The notes: generated by a model from the sequence alone, not told the origin. DNA of 5,624 nucleotides from CAZSGN01 sp964606415 (GCA_964606415.1 CAZSGN010000188.1:1-5624); one strand, 5' to 3'. Positions 1 to 5,624 are shown, counted from the first letter of the stretch. Numbers and translations: made by a program.

Positions 1-8
1 TCGTAACC

Positions 9-740
9 TTATTTTTCGGTTGATTGACTTGTGCTGCTTATTTTCCATAGGTATTTTTTAGCATTGGTGTAGGCGCGAAAGTTAATCTCATCTCCCGGGC
101 AGGCTTTTTTATCTGAAATGTTGTAGCTGATGTTATTCTTAAATGGTCGATTATCATTTACATGAATGGTGTCGTAAACGGTAGAGTCATTCCCGCAGCC
201 ATTGTTTAGTGTCAATGTGATTGGGTATTCTCCGCTTTTTGTGTATTGATAATCGTAATTTTTCTTTTCGGAACTGGTTTCGCCATTGCCAAAATCCCAT
301 GCGTATGATTTTGCTTCGGTATAGGTGTAAATATCTACTGGTTCGCCAGGGCATATTTGATCGGAACTGATATTATAAGATATTGATTTGTCAAATGGAA
401 GGTCTGTTTTGATGGTTAGTGTGTCATACAGTGTTGTGTCTCGCGCACAATTATCATTGCTGATGGTTTGTTCAATAGGGTGTTTACCGGGTTGGTCTGA
501 CTGGAAATCGTAAATATTTCTTGTTGTATATGTCTCACTTGTCCCATCTGGAGATGTAATTGTCCATTGAAATGAATTTTCTGTATTGTAGTTCGCATAC
601 AAATCAATTTTTTCTTCCGGACAAGCTTCTTCCGGAGCATTGATGTAGATATTCCCAAAATCACATTCTTGTGAAAAGATTGTTTGATTAAATATAATGC
701 TAAATATGAATGCGAGGAGTACTTTTAGTGAATGTTTCAT
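9..740 (-). CDS. Secreted PKD/Ig-like repeat protein, possibly 3'-truncated
   Basis: This encodes a 243-aa exported protein of unknown specific role, probably a cell-surface or extracellular adhesion or structural protein. Residues 1-24 form a signal peptide: Lys2/Lys6, a hydrophobic core at about 7-17, and a likely cleavage near the FSQ at 22-24. The rest is built from repeated units of about 84-90 residues. Each opens with a CPGE-like motif (Cys40, Cys130, Cys214), has a core Trp 18-19 residues later (Trp59, Trp148, Trp232) and, in the first two, ends with an Asn/Gly-Cys element (Cys98, Cys182) and a YDT strand. Unit 2 carries the classic PKD core WDFGNGETSS (148-157) and a GEYPITLTL strand. 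The two cysteines per unit suggest a disulfide. Unit 3 ends 11 residues after its Trp, and no type IX sorting domain is present. The product is therefore either naturally short or cut by a frameshift at the A-run next to the stop. The PKD-like assignment is good; the function is unknown. Confidence 0.8.
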   Translation of the reverse strand: MKHSLKVLLAFIFSIIFNQTIFSQECDFGNIYINAPEEACPEEKIDLYANYNTENSFQWTITSPDGTSETYTTRNIYDFQSDQPGKHPIEQTISNDNCARDTTLYDTLTIKTDLPFDKSISYNISSDQICPGEPVDIYTYTEAKSYAWDFGNGETSSEKKNYDYQYTKSGEYPITLTLNNGCGNDSTVYDTIHVNDNRPFKNNISYNISDKKACPGDEINFRAYTNAKKYLWKISSTSQSTEK

Positions 741-784
741 AAATGTTTTTCATTATAGTAAATAAGTAACTTAATGCCACAAAA

Positions 785-815
785 CAAATATAAGCACATG
801 ATTTTGAAAAAGCAA
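785..815 (-). promoter_or_regulatory. Bacteroidota-type promoter for the PKD-repeat gene
   Basis: Read on the minus strand, TATATTTG (785-792) matches the Bacteroidota -7 consensus TAnnTTTG exactly, and a TTG lies 20 nt upstream (813-815), within the usual 17-23 nt spacing. Transcription would begin roughly 5-8 nt downstream, leaving a leader of about 35-40 nt before the ATG at 740. The leader is A/T-rich and has no Shine-Dalgarno site, as is normal in this phylum. The match is to a published consensus; the start site itself is inferred. Confidence 0.6.
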
Positions 816-903
816 GACTTAAACCGATTAAATTTGTAGGAGAATATTTTTTATTGTCTTTTCCGCAACAACGACGAAATTGGACATTATAGACAAACGC
901 TAA

Positions 904-2451
904 TTATTGATGTGCATCGTTTAACAGATCGTTAATATTTTTAACCGGGTTGAAGGTTTCAATAGGCACTTCGACAAAGAGAGTATTCCAATCAGCCATG
1001 GAACCGTTCCATAGTCCTGGAAGTTCCTGTGCTTTTAAATCGCGTCCGTCTTTTGATTTTTTGGTGATAAATCCGGTATTTGAGTCCCGGTATTTCATCA
1101 AATCAAATTTATTTCCTTTGTAATCTTTAACACACAAAGCAAAATCAGCCGGACTAAAATGTGTGGAACCATTAAAAACTTCGAGGAAGCGGGGGTTTTT
1201 CAGGTCTATTTGTGCTGTTTCTACGATCTGAAGCGATGTAGATCCATCTTTATTCTTTGCCCAAAAGGGCCCTCCTCCCGTATCACCTTCGCTTTTTACC
1301 ATTCCGGCAACGCGAATAGGGCGGTTTAATTTTTTTCGGAGAAAATTGATTTTTTCTCTCCTGGTTAACTGATATAGGGATTCCGGAAATATCGTGCATA
1401 TTTCTTTTTTGAGAAATTTGGAGATCTCATCAATTAGTTTTTCATTCACCTTGTTTTCGTCTTCAAGTTGTTCCAAATATCTGTATATTTTTTCCTGATA
1501 GGAGAAAAGAACACCAGCTATAACTTTTTTATAAATGTTTGTGGTCTCTTTCATGCGATCTACACAAACATTATCTATGTTTTTGATAAAGATGCAATCG
1601 CTGTTAAATTCATTCAGGTTTGAGAGCAGGGCTCCATGTCCGCCTGGCCGGAAAAGAATGCTTCCGTCATCAAGCCTGAAGGGTTGATTTTTCATATCAA
1701 CGGCGATGACATCTGTTGAGGGTTTTTGAATTGAAAAAGAAATATCATAGTTTACCTTGTATTCCTTTTCATATTTGATTTTCACTTCGTTGATTTTTTC
1801 TTTAAATTCCTCCATATGTTCAGGAGAGACAGTGAAGTGAAGTTTAACGGTGCTATCAGCTTCCTGTGCGTATTGGGCACCTTCTACTAAATGCTCTTCA
1901 ATGGCCGTTCTGGTGTTATCTGTATATTTATGAAACTCGATGAGTCCTTTTGGGGAAGCTCCATAATTCAATCCTTCCGGATTTAGAACCCTGCTGATGA
2001 TCGTAACAAATTTCTTTTCTTTGATCAGGGTGTTGATATCCTGTTTACTTTCTTTAAATGATTTTTTCAGGCTTTCGTAAAAAGCAAATTTATCAAGCGA
2101 AGCAATAAATTTGTGAACGGATTGATAGTCGGGTTCTTTTAAAACTTTTTCCAGGTTATCTTCATCACTAAACCGATCAATAAAGGCATAAAGGTTTTTA
2201 AACATTCTGCTTGCGGCGCCGGAAGCTGGTACAAATTTAATGATTGATTTGCCTTCCAGGTTTTTTTCATAAAAGGCCTGATATTCTTTTGTCTTTTTCT
2301 CATCAGGCTTGATGATTCCATCATTGACCAAAGCAGGTTTAATGATTTCCATTGGTGGAAATCCCTTTTTGAAATTATTTAATTGTTGCTGAACAGTATC
2401 ATGATCTGTTCCATGCGCTTCTATTTGTTTTATATCTTTATCTGTAAGCAT
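904..2451 (-). CDS. DUF4301 family protein, putative nucleotide-sugar pyrophosphorylase-like
   Basis: This encodes a 515-aa cytoplasmic protein with no signal peptide or membrane segment. I recognise it as DUF4301, a mostly Bacteroidota family without an established reaction. Several motifs recall the UDP-sugar/UDP-GlcNAc pyrophosphorylase fold (GT-A-like nucleotidyltransferases). FVPASGAASRM (73-83) sits where those enzymes have their Gly-rich nucleotide loop. RPGGHGALL (268-276) resembles their P-x-G-x-G-G segment, and FIKNIDNV (288-295) resembles the VDN metal/substrate motif. Further conserved-looking blocks are LHFTVSPEH (204-212), the Gly-rich stretch at 382-397 (SEGDTGGGPFW), ETAQID (411-416), STHFSPADFA (429-438) and WNGSMADWNT (481-490). 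All blocks are intact and the length looks full. The gene is divergent from the rRNA methyltransferase gene and has no operon partner here, so its substrate cannot be read from context. The start ATG has an A/T-rich leader without a Shine-Dalgarno site. The family call is firm; the activity is inference. Confidence 0.85.
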   Translation of the reverse strand: MLTDKDIKQIEAHGTDHDTVQQQLNNFKKGFPPMEIIKPALVNDGIIKPDEKKTKEYQAFYEKNLEGKSIIKFVPASGAASRMFKNLYAFIDRFSDEDNLEKVLKEPDYQSVHKFIASLDKFAFYESLKKSFKESKQDINTLIKEKKFVTIISRVLNPEGLNYGASPKGLIEFHKYTDNTRTAIEEHLVEGAQYAQEADSTVKLHFTVSPEHMEEFKEKINEVKIKYEKEYKVNYDISFSIQKPSTDVIAVDMKNQPFRLDDGSILFRPGGHGALLSNLNEFNSDCIFIKNIDNVCVDRMKETTNIYKKVIAGVLFSYQEKIYRYLEQLEDENKVNEKLIDEISKFLKKEICTIFPESLYQLTRREKINFLRKKLNRPIRVAGMVKSEGDTGGGPFWAKNKDGSTSLQIVETAQIDLKNPRFLEVFNGSTHFSPADFALCVKDYKGNKFDLMKYRDSNTGFITKKSKDGRDLKAQELPGLWNGSMADWNTLFVEVPIETFNPVKNINDLLNDAHQ

Positions 2452-2596
2452 TTTGTAAATTATTTTGACGGCTAATGATCATTTTTCAAAATGCAATGTT
2501 ATAAATTTTGGAGTGAATTAGGGTAGATTTTTGAAATAAACATGATCTATTGTTCATAATTTGTAGATTTGCACTTGTAAATAAAGGGTATTTGAG
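2452..2596. other. Divergent intergenic region
   Basis: These 145 nt separate the start codons of the minus-strand DUF4301 gene and the plus-strand methyltransferase gene, so promoters for both should lie here. A plausible plus-strand -7 box is present. I found no exact TAnnTTTG on the minus strand. The closest is GCATTTTG (plus-strand 2486-2493 reversed), which lacks the TA. No small gene or stable RNA is evident. Confidence 0.5.
2564..2571 (+). promoter_or_regulatory. Candidate -7 promoter box for rlmD
   Basis: TAGATTTG matches the Bacteroidota -7 consensus TAnnTTTG and lies 25 nt before the methyltransferase ATG. Transcription would start near 2578, giving a very short leader that contains AAAGGG (2583-2588), a weak Shine-Dalgarno-like element 8 nt before the start codon. 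No TTG lies at the standard 17-23 nt upstream. An alternative pairing is TTG at 2531-2533 with the imperfect box TAATTTG at 2557-2563. The exact promoter is therefore uncertain. Confidence 0.35.
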
Positions 2597-4000
2597 ATGT
2601 CAAGAAAGAAAAAACCTGTTTATAGGGAAGTTGAAATTACTGATATTGCAGCAGAAGGCAAAGCAATTGCTAAAATTGATGATATGATTGTTTTTGTCCC
2701 TAAGCTAATTCCCGGTGACGTAGTTGATATCAGGATTACTAAAAAGCGCAAAAGTTACCGCGAAGGGGTGCCTGTTTATTTCCATCGTTATTCACCGCTC
2801 CGTCAGGAACCATTTTGTAAACATTTCTTTGATTGTGGTGGGTGTAAGTGGCAGCACTTGCCTTATGAGGAGCAATTAAAATTTAAACAACGCCAGGTCG
2901 AAGATCATTTTAAAAGGATCGGGAAAGTCGATTGGCAAAAGAAACGTCCTATCCTTGCAGCTCCTGCTACTCGGTTTTACCGGAATAAACTGGAGTTTAC
3001 TTTCTCAAATAAGCGCTGGTTGACTAAAGCGGAAATTGAAAAGGAGCAGAATCTGACAAAAGATGAGGCCCTGGGGTTTCATGTGGCTGGATTATTTGAT
3101 AAAGTCCTGGATGTTGAGGAGTGTTTTCTGCAGGATGATCGGTCAAATCAAATTCGCAATTTTATTAGGGATATGGCTGTGAAGGAGAACATGTCTTTTT
3201 TTGATATTCGTGAGCAGCACGGGTTGTTAAGGAACTTAATCATCAGAAACACTTCTCTTAATGAATGGATGGTGGTGGTGGTTTTTTATGAAGATAACAG
3301 GGAGAAGAGGGAGCAATTAATGCAGGCTGTTCTTGAGGCTTTCCCTTGGATTGCTTCTCTCATGTATGTGATTAATCCAAAGGCTAATGACACTATTTTT
3401 GATTTAGATGTACATCTTTATAAAGGAAAAAAAACCATAACTGAACGGCTTGGAGATCTTTATTTTATTATTGGGTCGAAGTCTTTTTTTCAGACAAATA
3501 CACAGCAGGCTTTCAATCTTTATAGTGTTATAAAGGAGCTAGCGGAACTTACAGGTGAGGAGCTTGTTTATGATCTTTATACCGGAACAGGTTCCATCGC
3601 GCTTTTTATTGCAGATGTATCAGCTAAGGTTGTTGGACTGGAATCTGTTGAGGAAGCAATTGATGATGCACGGAATAATGCAGAAGCCAATCAGATTAAT
3701 AATGTTGTTTTTTATGCCGGAGATATGAAGGATATCCTGAATGATCAGCTTGTACAGGATGAAGGTAAGCCTGATGTGATGGTGATTGATCCACCAAGGG
3801 CAGGGATGCATCAGGATGTTATTAATGCCATATTAAAATATGCACCTGCAAAATTGGTTTATGTTAGCTGTAATTCTGCGACTCAGGCAAGGGATGTCAA
3901 TTTGTTGTCTGAATTATACAAGGTCGATACTTTGCAAACTGTAGATATGTTTCCACATACTCATCATGTGGAAAATGTTGCTTTGTTGATTAGAAAATAA
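2597..4000 (+). CDS. rlmD: 23S rRNA (uracil-C5)-methyltransferase, RlmD/RumA family
   Basis: This 467-aa enzyme transfers a methyl group from S-adenosylmethionine to C5 of a uridine in 23S rRNA, classically U1939. Residues 1 to about 65 form a TRAM RNA-binding domain. Cys74-x5-Cys80-x2-Cys83 plus Cys176 match the four ligands of the [4Fe-4S] cluster of RumA. The C-terminal Rossmann domain carries the FFQTN motif (297-301), the SAM loop DLYTGTGS (326-333), an acidic residue at 349 after strand 2, IDPPRAG (397-403), the nucleophile Cys425 in VSCNS, and the general base Glu459 in HHVEN. All key residues are present and the length is normal. The ATG at 2597 directly precedes the basic SRKKK start of the TRAM domain. 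The gene appears monocistronic: its 3' neighbour lies 304 nt away. Family members differ in target (U747, U1939 or both), so the family is sure while the exact uridine is inferred. Methyltransferases of this type act in ribosome maturation in the cytoplasm. Confidence 0.93.
   Translation: MSRKKKPVYREVEITDIAAEGKAIAKIDDMIVFVPKLIPGDVVDIRITKKRKSYREGVPVYFHRYSPLRQEPFCKHFFDCGGCKWQHLPYEEQLKFKQRQVEDHFKRIGKVDWQKKRPILAAPATRFYRNKLEFTFSNKRWLTKAEIEKEQNLTKDEALGFHVAGLFDKVLDVEECFLQDDRSNQIRNFIRDMAVKENMSFFDIREQHGLLRNLIIRNTSLNEWMVVVVFYEDNREKREQLMQAVLEAFPWIASLMYVINPKANDTIFDLDVHLYKGKKTITERLGDLYFIIGSKSFFQTNTQQAFNLYSVIKELAELTGEELVYDLYTGTGSIALFIADVSAKVVGLESVEEAIDDARNNAEANQINNVVFYAGDMKDILNDQLVQDEGKPDVMVIDPPRAGMHQDVINAILKYAPAKLVYVSCNSATQARDVNLLSELYKVDTLQTVDMFPHTHHVENVALLIRK
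3950..3974 (+). other. Perfect 9-bp hairpin inside the 3' end of rlmD
   Basis: TTTCCACAT (3950-3958) and ATGTGGAAA (3966-3974) are exact reverse complements separated by a 7-nt loop. The hairpin overlaps the codons of the catalytic FPHTHHVEN segment. A run of nine T (4001-4009) follows the stop codon, but it starts 26 nt after the stem, too far for a standard intrinsic terminator. It may be a coding coincidence, or may pause or stabilise the 3' end of the transcript. Confidence 0.4.
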
Positions 4001-4304
4001 TTTTTTTTTCGTTATTTTTATCGGTGAGCGCAAATAAAAGAGGAATATAATTTTCACATAAGTTTGATGGACAATGGTTTGTATGCTTTGGCAATTCCTT
4101 TTTTAGCTTAAGGGGTTTTTGTTTGCCATTTGTTTAGATCAGGAAATGAAATGAGGTTGTGCATGTATGGTATAAAATATGTTCATTAATTAAGTTATTT
4201 AGTTCGCATTATTAATAAATGTTTATGATCAAATATATAAGGCACAAATAAGATAGTGTGAAACTTTAGCAAATATTATTATAGTTAATTAAAAAATTTT
4301 GATT
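4001..4304. other. 304-nt AT-rich intergenic region upstream of the encapsulin operon
   Basis: This gap starts with a T9 run (4001-4009) after the rlmD stop and must contain the promoter of the encapsulin operon. The only exact plus-strand TAnnTTTG I found is TAAGTTTG (4059-4066). It lies about 240 nt from the cargo start and has no TTG at the proper spacing. Closer to the gene there are three copies of CAAATA (4230, 4245, 4270) and two copies of TTAATTAA (4186-4193, 4285-4292). I see no tRNA, no known riboswitch shape, no clear Fur-type box and no credible coding frame; the longest little ATG frame noticed is 14 codons at 4067. Confidence 0.5.
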
Positions 4305-4661
4305 ATGTCAAATTATCATGAACCCACAGAAGAATTATCCGGACGAACCCGTGATTATGTGAGAGCGCTCAATAGTCTTAAAGAAGAGATTGAAGCTGTT
4401 GATTGGTATCAGCAGCGGGTTGATGCGACCAATGATGAAAATCTTAAAAAAATCCTGGCTCATAATAGGGACGAAGAAATGGAACATGCTTGTATGACGC
4501 TTGAGTGGTTGAGAAGAGAGATGCCGGGCTGGGATGAAAATCTGCGGACTTATTTATTTACAGAGGCAGAGATAACAAGTATAGAAGAGGATGAAGCGGA
4601 TGAGGAGGATGGAAAAGAGCCTTCGGGTGATAGTTCTTTAAATATTGGTAAAATTCAGTAA
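4305..4661 (+). CDS. Encapsulated ferritin (EncFtn), encapsulin cargo ferroxidase
   Basis: This 118-aa ferritin-like protein oxidises Fe(II) to Fe(III) and hands the iron to the lumen of an encapsulin shell. EncFtn family members are short two-helix proteins that assemble into an annular decamer, with the di-iron site formed between two subunits. They cannot store iron without the shell. The sequence shows EEIEAVDWYQQRVDA (27-41) and AHNRDEEMEHACMTLEWLRR (52-71). By alignment with the Rhodospirillum rubrum protein, Glu28, Glu58 and His61 correspond to the di-iron ligands Glu32, Glu62 and His65, and Glu27 and Glu30 to the entry-site residues. LRTYLFTE (80-87) ends the fold. A very acidic linker (94-105) then leads to SSLNIGKIQ, the cargo-loading peptide. 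I chose ATG 4305 over the in-frame TTG at 4299, because ATG is the stronger start and the two extra residues add nothing conserved. The leader is A/T-rich with no Shine-Dalgarno site. The shell gene follows after 17 nt. Confidence 0.95.
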   Translation: MSNYHEPTEELSGRTRDYVRALNSLKEEIEAVDWYQQRVDATNDENLKKILAHNRDEEMEHACMTLEWLRREMPGWDENLRTYLFTEAEITSIEEDEADEEDGKEPSGDSSLNIGKIQ

Positions 4662-4664
4662 AAT

Positions 4665-4671
4665 AAGGAGG
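4665..4671 (+). promoter_or_regulatory. Strong Shine-Dalgarno site of the encapsulin gene
   Basis: AAGGAGG lies 7 nt before the shell ATG at 4679, in the 17-nt gap after the cargo stop codon. It is a near-perfect complement of the 16S rRNA 3' end. The cargo gene just upstream has no such site, and most Bacteroidota genes lack one. The site fixes the start of the shell gene and suggests that it is translated independently of the cargo, probably at a high rate. Confidence 0.8.
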
Positions 4672-4678
4672 AAATAAT

Positions 4679-5473
4679 ATGGATTTATTTAAAAAGTCTT
4701 TAGCACCTATAACAGATAAAGCCTGGGAAGAAATCAATGATCAGGCTGTCAGGGTCTTTAAATCAGTATTAACAGCTCGACGGTATGTTGATGTAGATGG
4801 GCCGAAAGGAACTGAATATGCCGCTGAACCAATCGGACGGCTTGAGCTTGATAATGATCAGGGAGGACGGGATGTACGTTATGGGGTACGACAGGTCCTT
4901 CCATTAATTGAAAGCAGGGTTGATTTCGATCTTGATCTTTGGGAAATCGATAATATCGAAAGGGGGGCCAAGGATATTGACCTGGAGGAAATGGAGAAGG
5001 CTGCTAAAAAAATCACAGAATTTGAGGAAAAAGTTATTTACGAAGGCTTTGATAAGTCTTGCGTAAAAGGATTAAAGCAGTCTTCTGCTCATAATAAATT
5101 AGTACTTCCCGACGATCCGGATGAACTACTGAGAATTGTTGCGCAAAGTGTGGCAATGTTTACAGAGGCGGCTGTCGAAGGCCCCTTTGATCTGATCGTG
5201 CCTACTGATAAGTGGAAGAAGATTTTTGATCTCAGGGCTGGCTATCCCTTGATCAGGCATCTTGAGAACCTGATAGGAGGGAAAGTGGTATTGAATACAC
5301 ATATATCTGATTCTTACCTGGTATCAAAAAGAGGGGGAGATTTTAAATTAACCCTCGGGCAAGATCTGTCAATTGGCTATGATACTCATGATGCAAAAAA
5401 AGTAAAACTTTATTTTACCGAGTCTTTTACTTTCAGGGTACTGGATTCGAATGCAGTGATTGTATTTGAGTGA
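4679..5473 (+). CDS. Family 1 encapsulin nanocompartment shell protein
   Basis: This 264-aa HK97-fold protein self-assembles into a protein shell, typically 60 subunits in the T=1 form for this length, that encloses the EncFtn cargo as an iron-storage compartment. It resembles Thermotoga maritima encapsulin along its whole length and has practically the same size. Landmarks are the N-terminal helix region FKKSLAPITDKAWEEI (4-19), which with nearby residues shapes the cargo-docking pocket; VDVDGPKGTEYAA (37-49); VLPLIESRVDFDLDLWEIDN (73-92); the P-domain helix and EFEEKVIYEG (114-123); EGPFDLIVPTDKW (167-179); and SKRGGDFKLTLGQDLSIGYD (216-235). Arg80 and Trp88 match the flavin-binding Arg79 and Trp87 of T. 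maritima. The pore-loop segment AGYPL (187-191) is one residue shorter than AGHYPL there. The gene follows the cargo gene by 17 nt and has its own Shine-Dalgarno site, so the two are almost certainly co-transcribed. No second shell gene or other cargo gene is visible. The identification is very secure. Confidence 0.96.
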   Translation: MDLFKKSLAPITDKAWEEINDQAVRVFKSVLTARRYVDVDGPKGTEYAAEPIGRLELDNDQGGRDVRYGVRQVLPLIESRVDFDLDLWEIDNIERGAKDIDLEEMEKAAKKITEFEEKVIYEGFDKSCVKGLKQSSAHNKLVLPDDPDELLRIVAQSVAMFTEAAVEGPFDLIVPTDKWKKIFDLRAGYPLIRHLENLIGGKVVLNTHISDSYLVSKRGGDFKLTLGQDLSIGYDTHDAKKVKLYFTESFTFRVLDSNAVIVFE

Positions 5474-5493
5474 TTATTTTGTTAAAAATGATA

Positions 5494-5521
5494 TGAGTTA
5501 TGCGAGGCATCGCTTTACTCA
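5494..5521 (+). other. Imperfect hairpin downstream of the encapsulin gene
   Basis: TGAGT (5494-5498) pairs with ACTCA (5517-5521), and GCGA (5502-5505) pairs with TCGC (5510-5513), around a GGCA loop. A small internal loop (TAT against TTT) separates the two stems. It lies 20 nt after the encapsulin stop and could mark the end of the operon transcript. However, no T-run follows, and a competing small stem (CGCT/AGCG, 5511-5524) overlaps it, so it is not a classical intrinsic terminator. Confidence 0.35.
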
Positions 5522-5566
5522 GCGGTAATCACTATATAGAAAATGTAGGCTTTCACCTGTTTATTT

Positions 5567-5574
5567 TAATTTTG
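5567..5574 (+). promoter_or_regulatory. Possible -7 box for a gene leaving the window
   Basis: TAATTTTG matches TAnnTTTG and lies 17 nt before an ATG at 5592. No TTG sits at the expected upstream distance, so the match may be chance in AT-rich DNA. Confidence 0.25.
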
Positions 5575-5591
5575 GTTCTACTCTTATTTTA

Positions 5592-5624
5592 ATGGTTAAA
5601 TATTTAAATGATATAAGACACTGT
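5592..5624 (+). CDS. Possible 5' end of a further gene (partial)
   Basis: An ATG at 5592 opens a frame that runs to the window edge, giving only eleven residues (MVKYLNDIRHC). A plausible promoter box lies just upstream and the spacing to a start codon is reasonable, but no Shine-Dalgarno site is present and the fragment is too short to recognise. It may be a real gene start or noise. Confidence 0.25.
   Translation, partial: MVKYLNDIRHC

Noticed and set aside
802..836. Plus-strand promoter-like pair TTTTG and TAAATTTG (829-836)
   Set aside because: It has good spacing, but no plus-strand gene follows; it would run antisense into the DUF4301 gene, so chance is more likely.
2474..2483. Perfect 10-bp palindrome AATGATCATT in the divergent intergenic region
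   Set aside because: Palindromes of this length are expected several times by chance in a window of this size, and no second copy supports an operator.
3266..3280. Short GGT/GTG trinucleotide run in rlmD
   Set aside because: It simply encodes a Val-rich beta strand (MVVVVF) and is too short to count as a repeat tract.
3620..3811. Open minus-strand frame of 63 codons inside rlmD
   Set aside because: It lies wholly within the conserved methyltransferase domain and its translation resembles no protein.
4067..4111. 14-codon ATG frame (MDNGLYALAIPFLA) after a TAAGTTTG box
   Set aside because: It is too short, has no ribosome site or recognisable peptide, and the box has no matching -33 element.
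4230..4237. Minus-strand TATATTTG -7 box
   Set aside because: There is no TTG at a usable distance and no minus-strand gene before the 3' end of rlmD.
4299..4304. In-frame TTG start two codons before the ATG of the EncFtn gene
   Set aside because: ATG at 4305 is a stronger start and the family needs no extra N-terminal residues; neither start has a Shine-Dalgarno site to favour it.

Overview
The window looks like chromosomal DNA of a member of the Bacteroidota. The basis is the AT-rich composition, a Bacteroidota-type promoter (TTG-N20-TATATTTG) in front of the first gene, A/T-rich leaders mostly without Shine-Dalgarno sites, a secreted PKD-repeat protein, and a DUF4301 protein, a family I know mainly from this phylum. 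The order or genus cannot be fixed from the sequence alone.

Layout. (1) 9-740, minus strand: a secreted protein with repeated PKD/Ig-like units. It stops abruptly just after the core Trp of its third unit, so it is either short or frameshifted. (2) 741-903: intergenic, with a good minus-strand promoter for that gene. (3) 904-2451, minus strand: a 515-aa DUF4301 protein with features of a nucleotide-sugar pyrophosphorylase fold. (4) 2452-2596: a divergent intergenic region. (5) 2597-4000, plus strand: an RlmD/RumA-type 23S rRNA m5U methyltransferase with TRAM domain, Fe-S cysteines and catalytic Cys/Glu all present. (6) 4001-4304: a 304-nt AT-rich gap without a convincing gene. (7) 4305-5473, plus strand: a compact two-gene operon of encapsulated ferritin (cargo) and a family 1 encapsulin (shell). 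(8) 5474-5624: a hairpin, a possible promoter, and perhaps the first codons of another gene.

The most interesting unit is the encapsulin operon. EncFtn is a ferritin-like ferroxidase that needs a shell to store iron. Its last residues (SLNIGKIQ) match the cargo-loading peptide that docks it inside the HK97-fold encapsulin shell encoded 17 nt downstream. Together they should form an iron-storage nanocompartment. The system is known from other phyla (Rhodospirillum rubrum is the reference), so it is not a new class. Local features still deserve attention: a strongly acidic linker before the loading peptide, a near-perfect Shine-Dalgarno site on the shell gene only, conservation of the flavin-site Trp/Arg in the shell, and a slightly shorter five-fold pore loop. 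The DUF4301 gene is the least understood complete gene here. The other genes show no functional link to the encapsulin pair.
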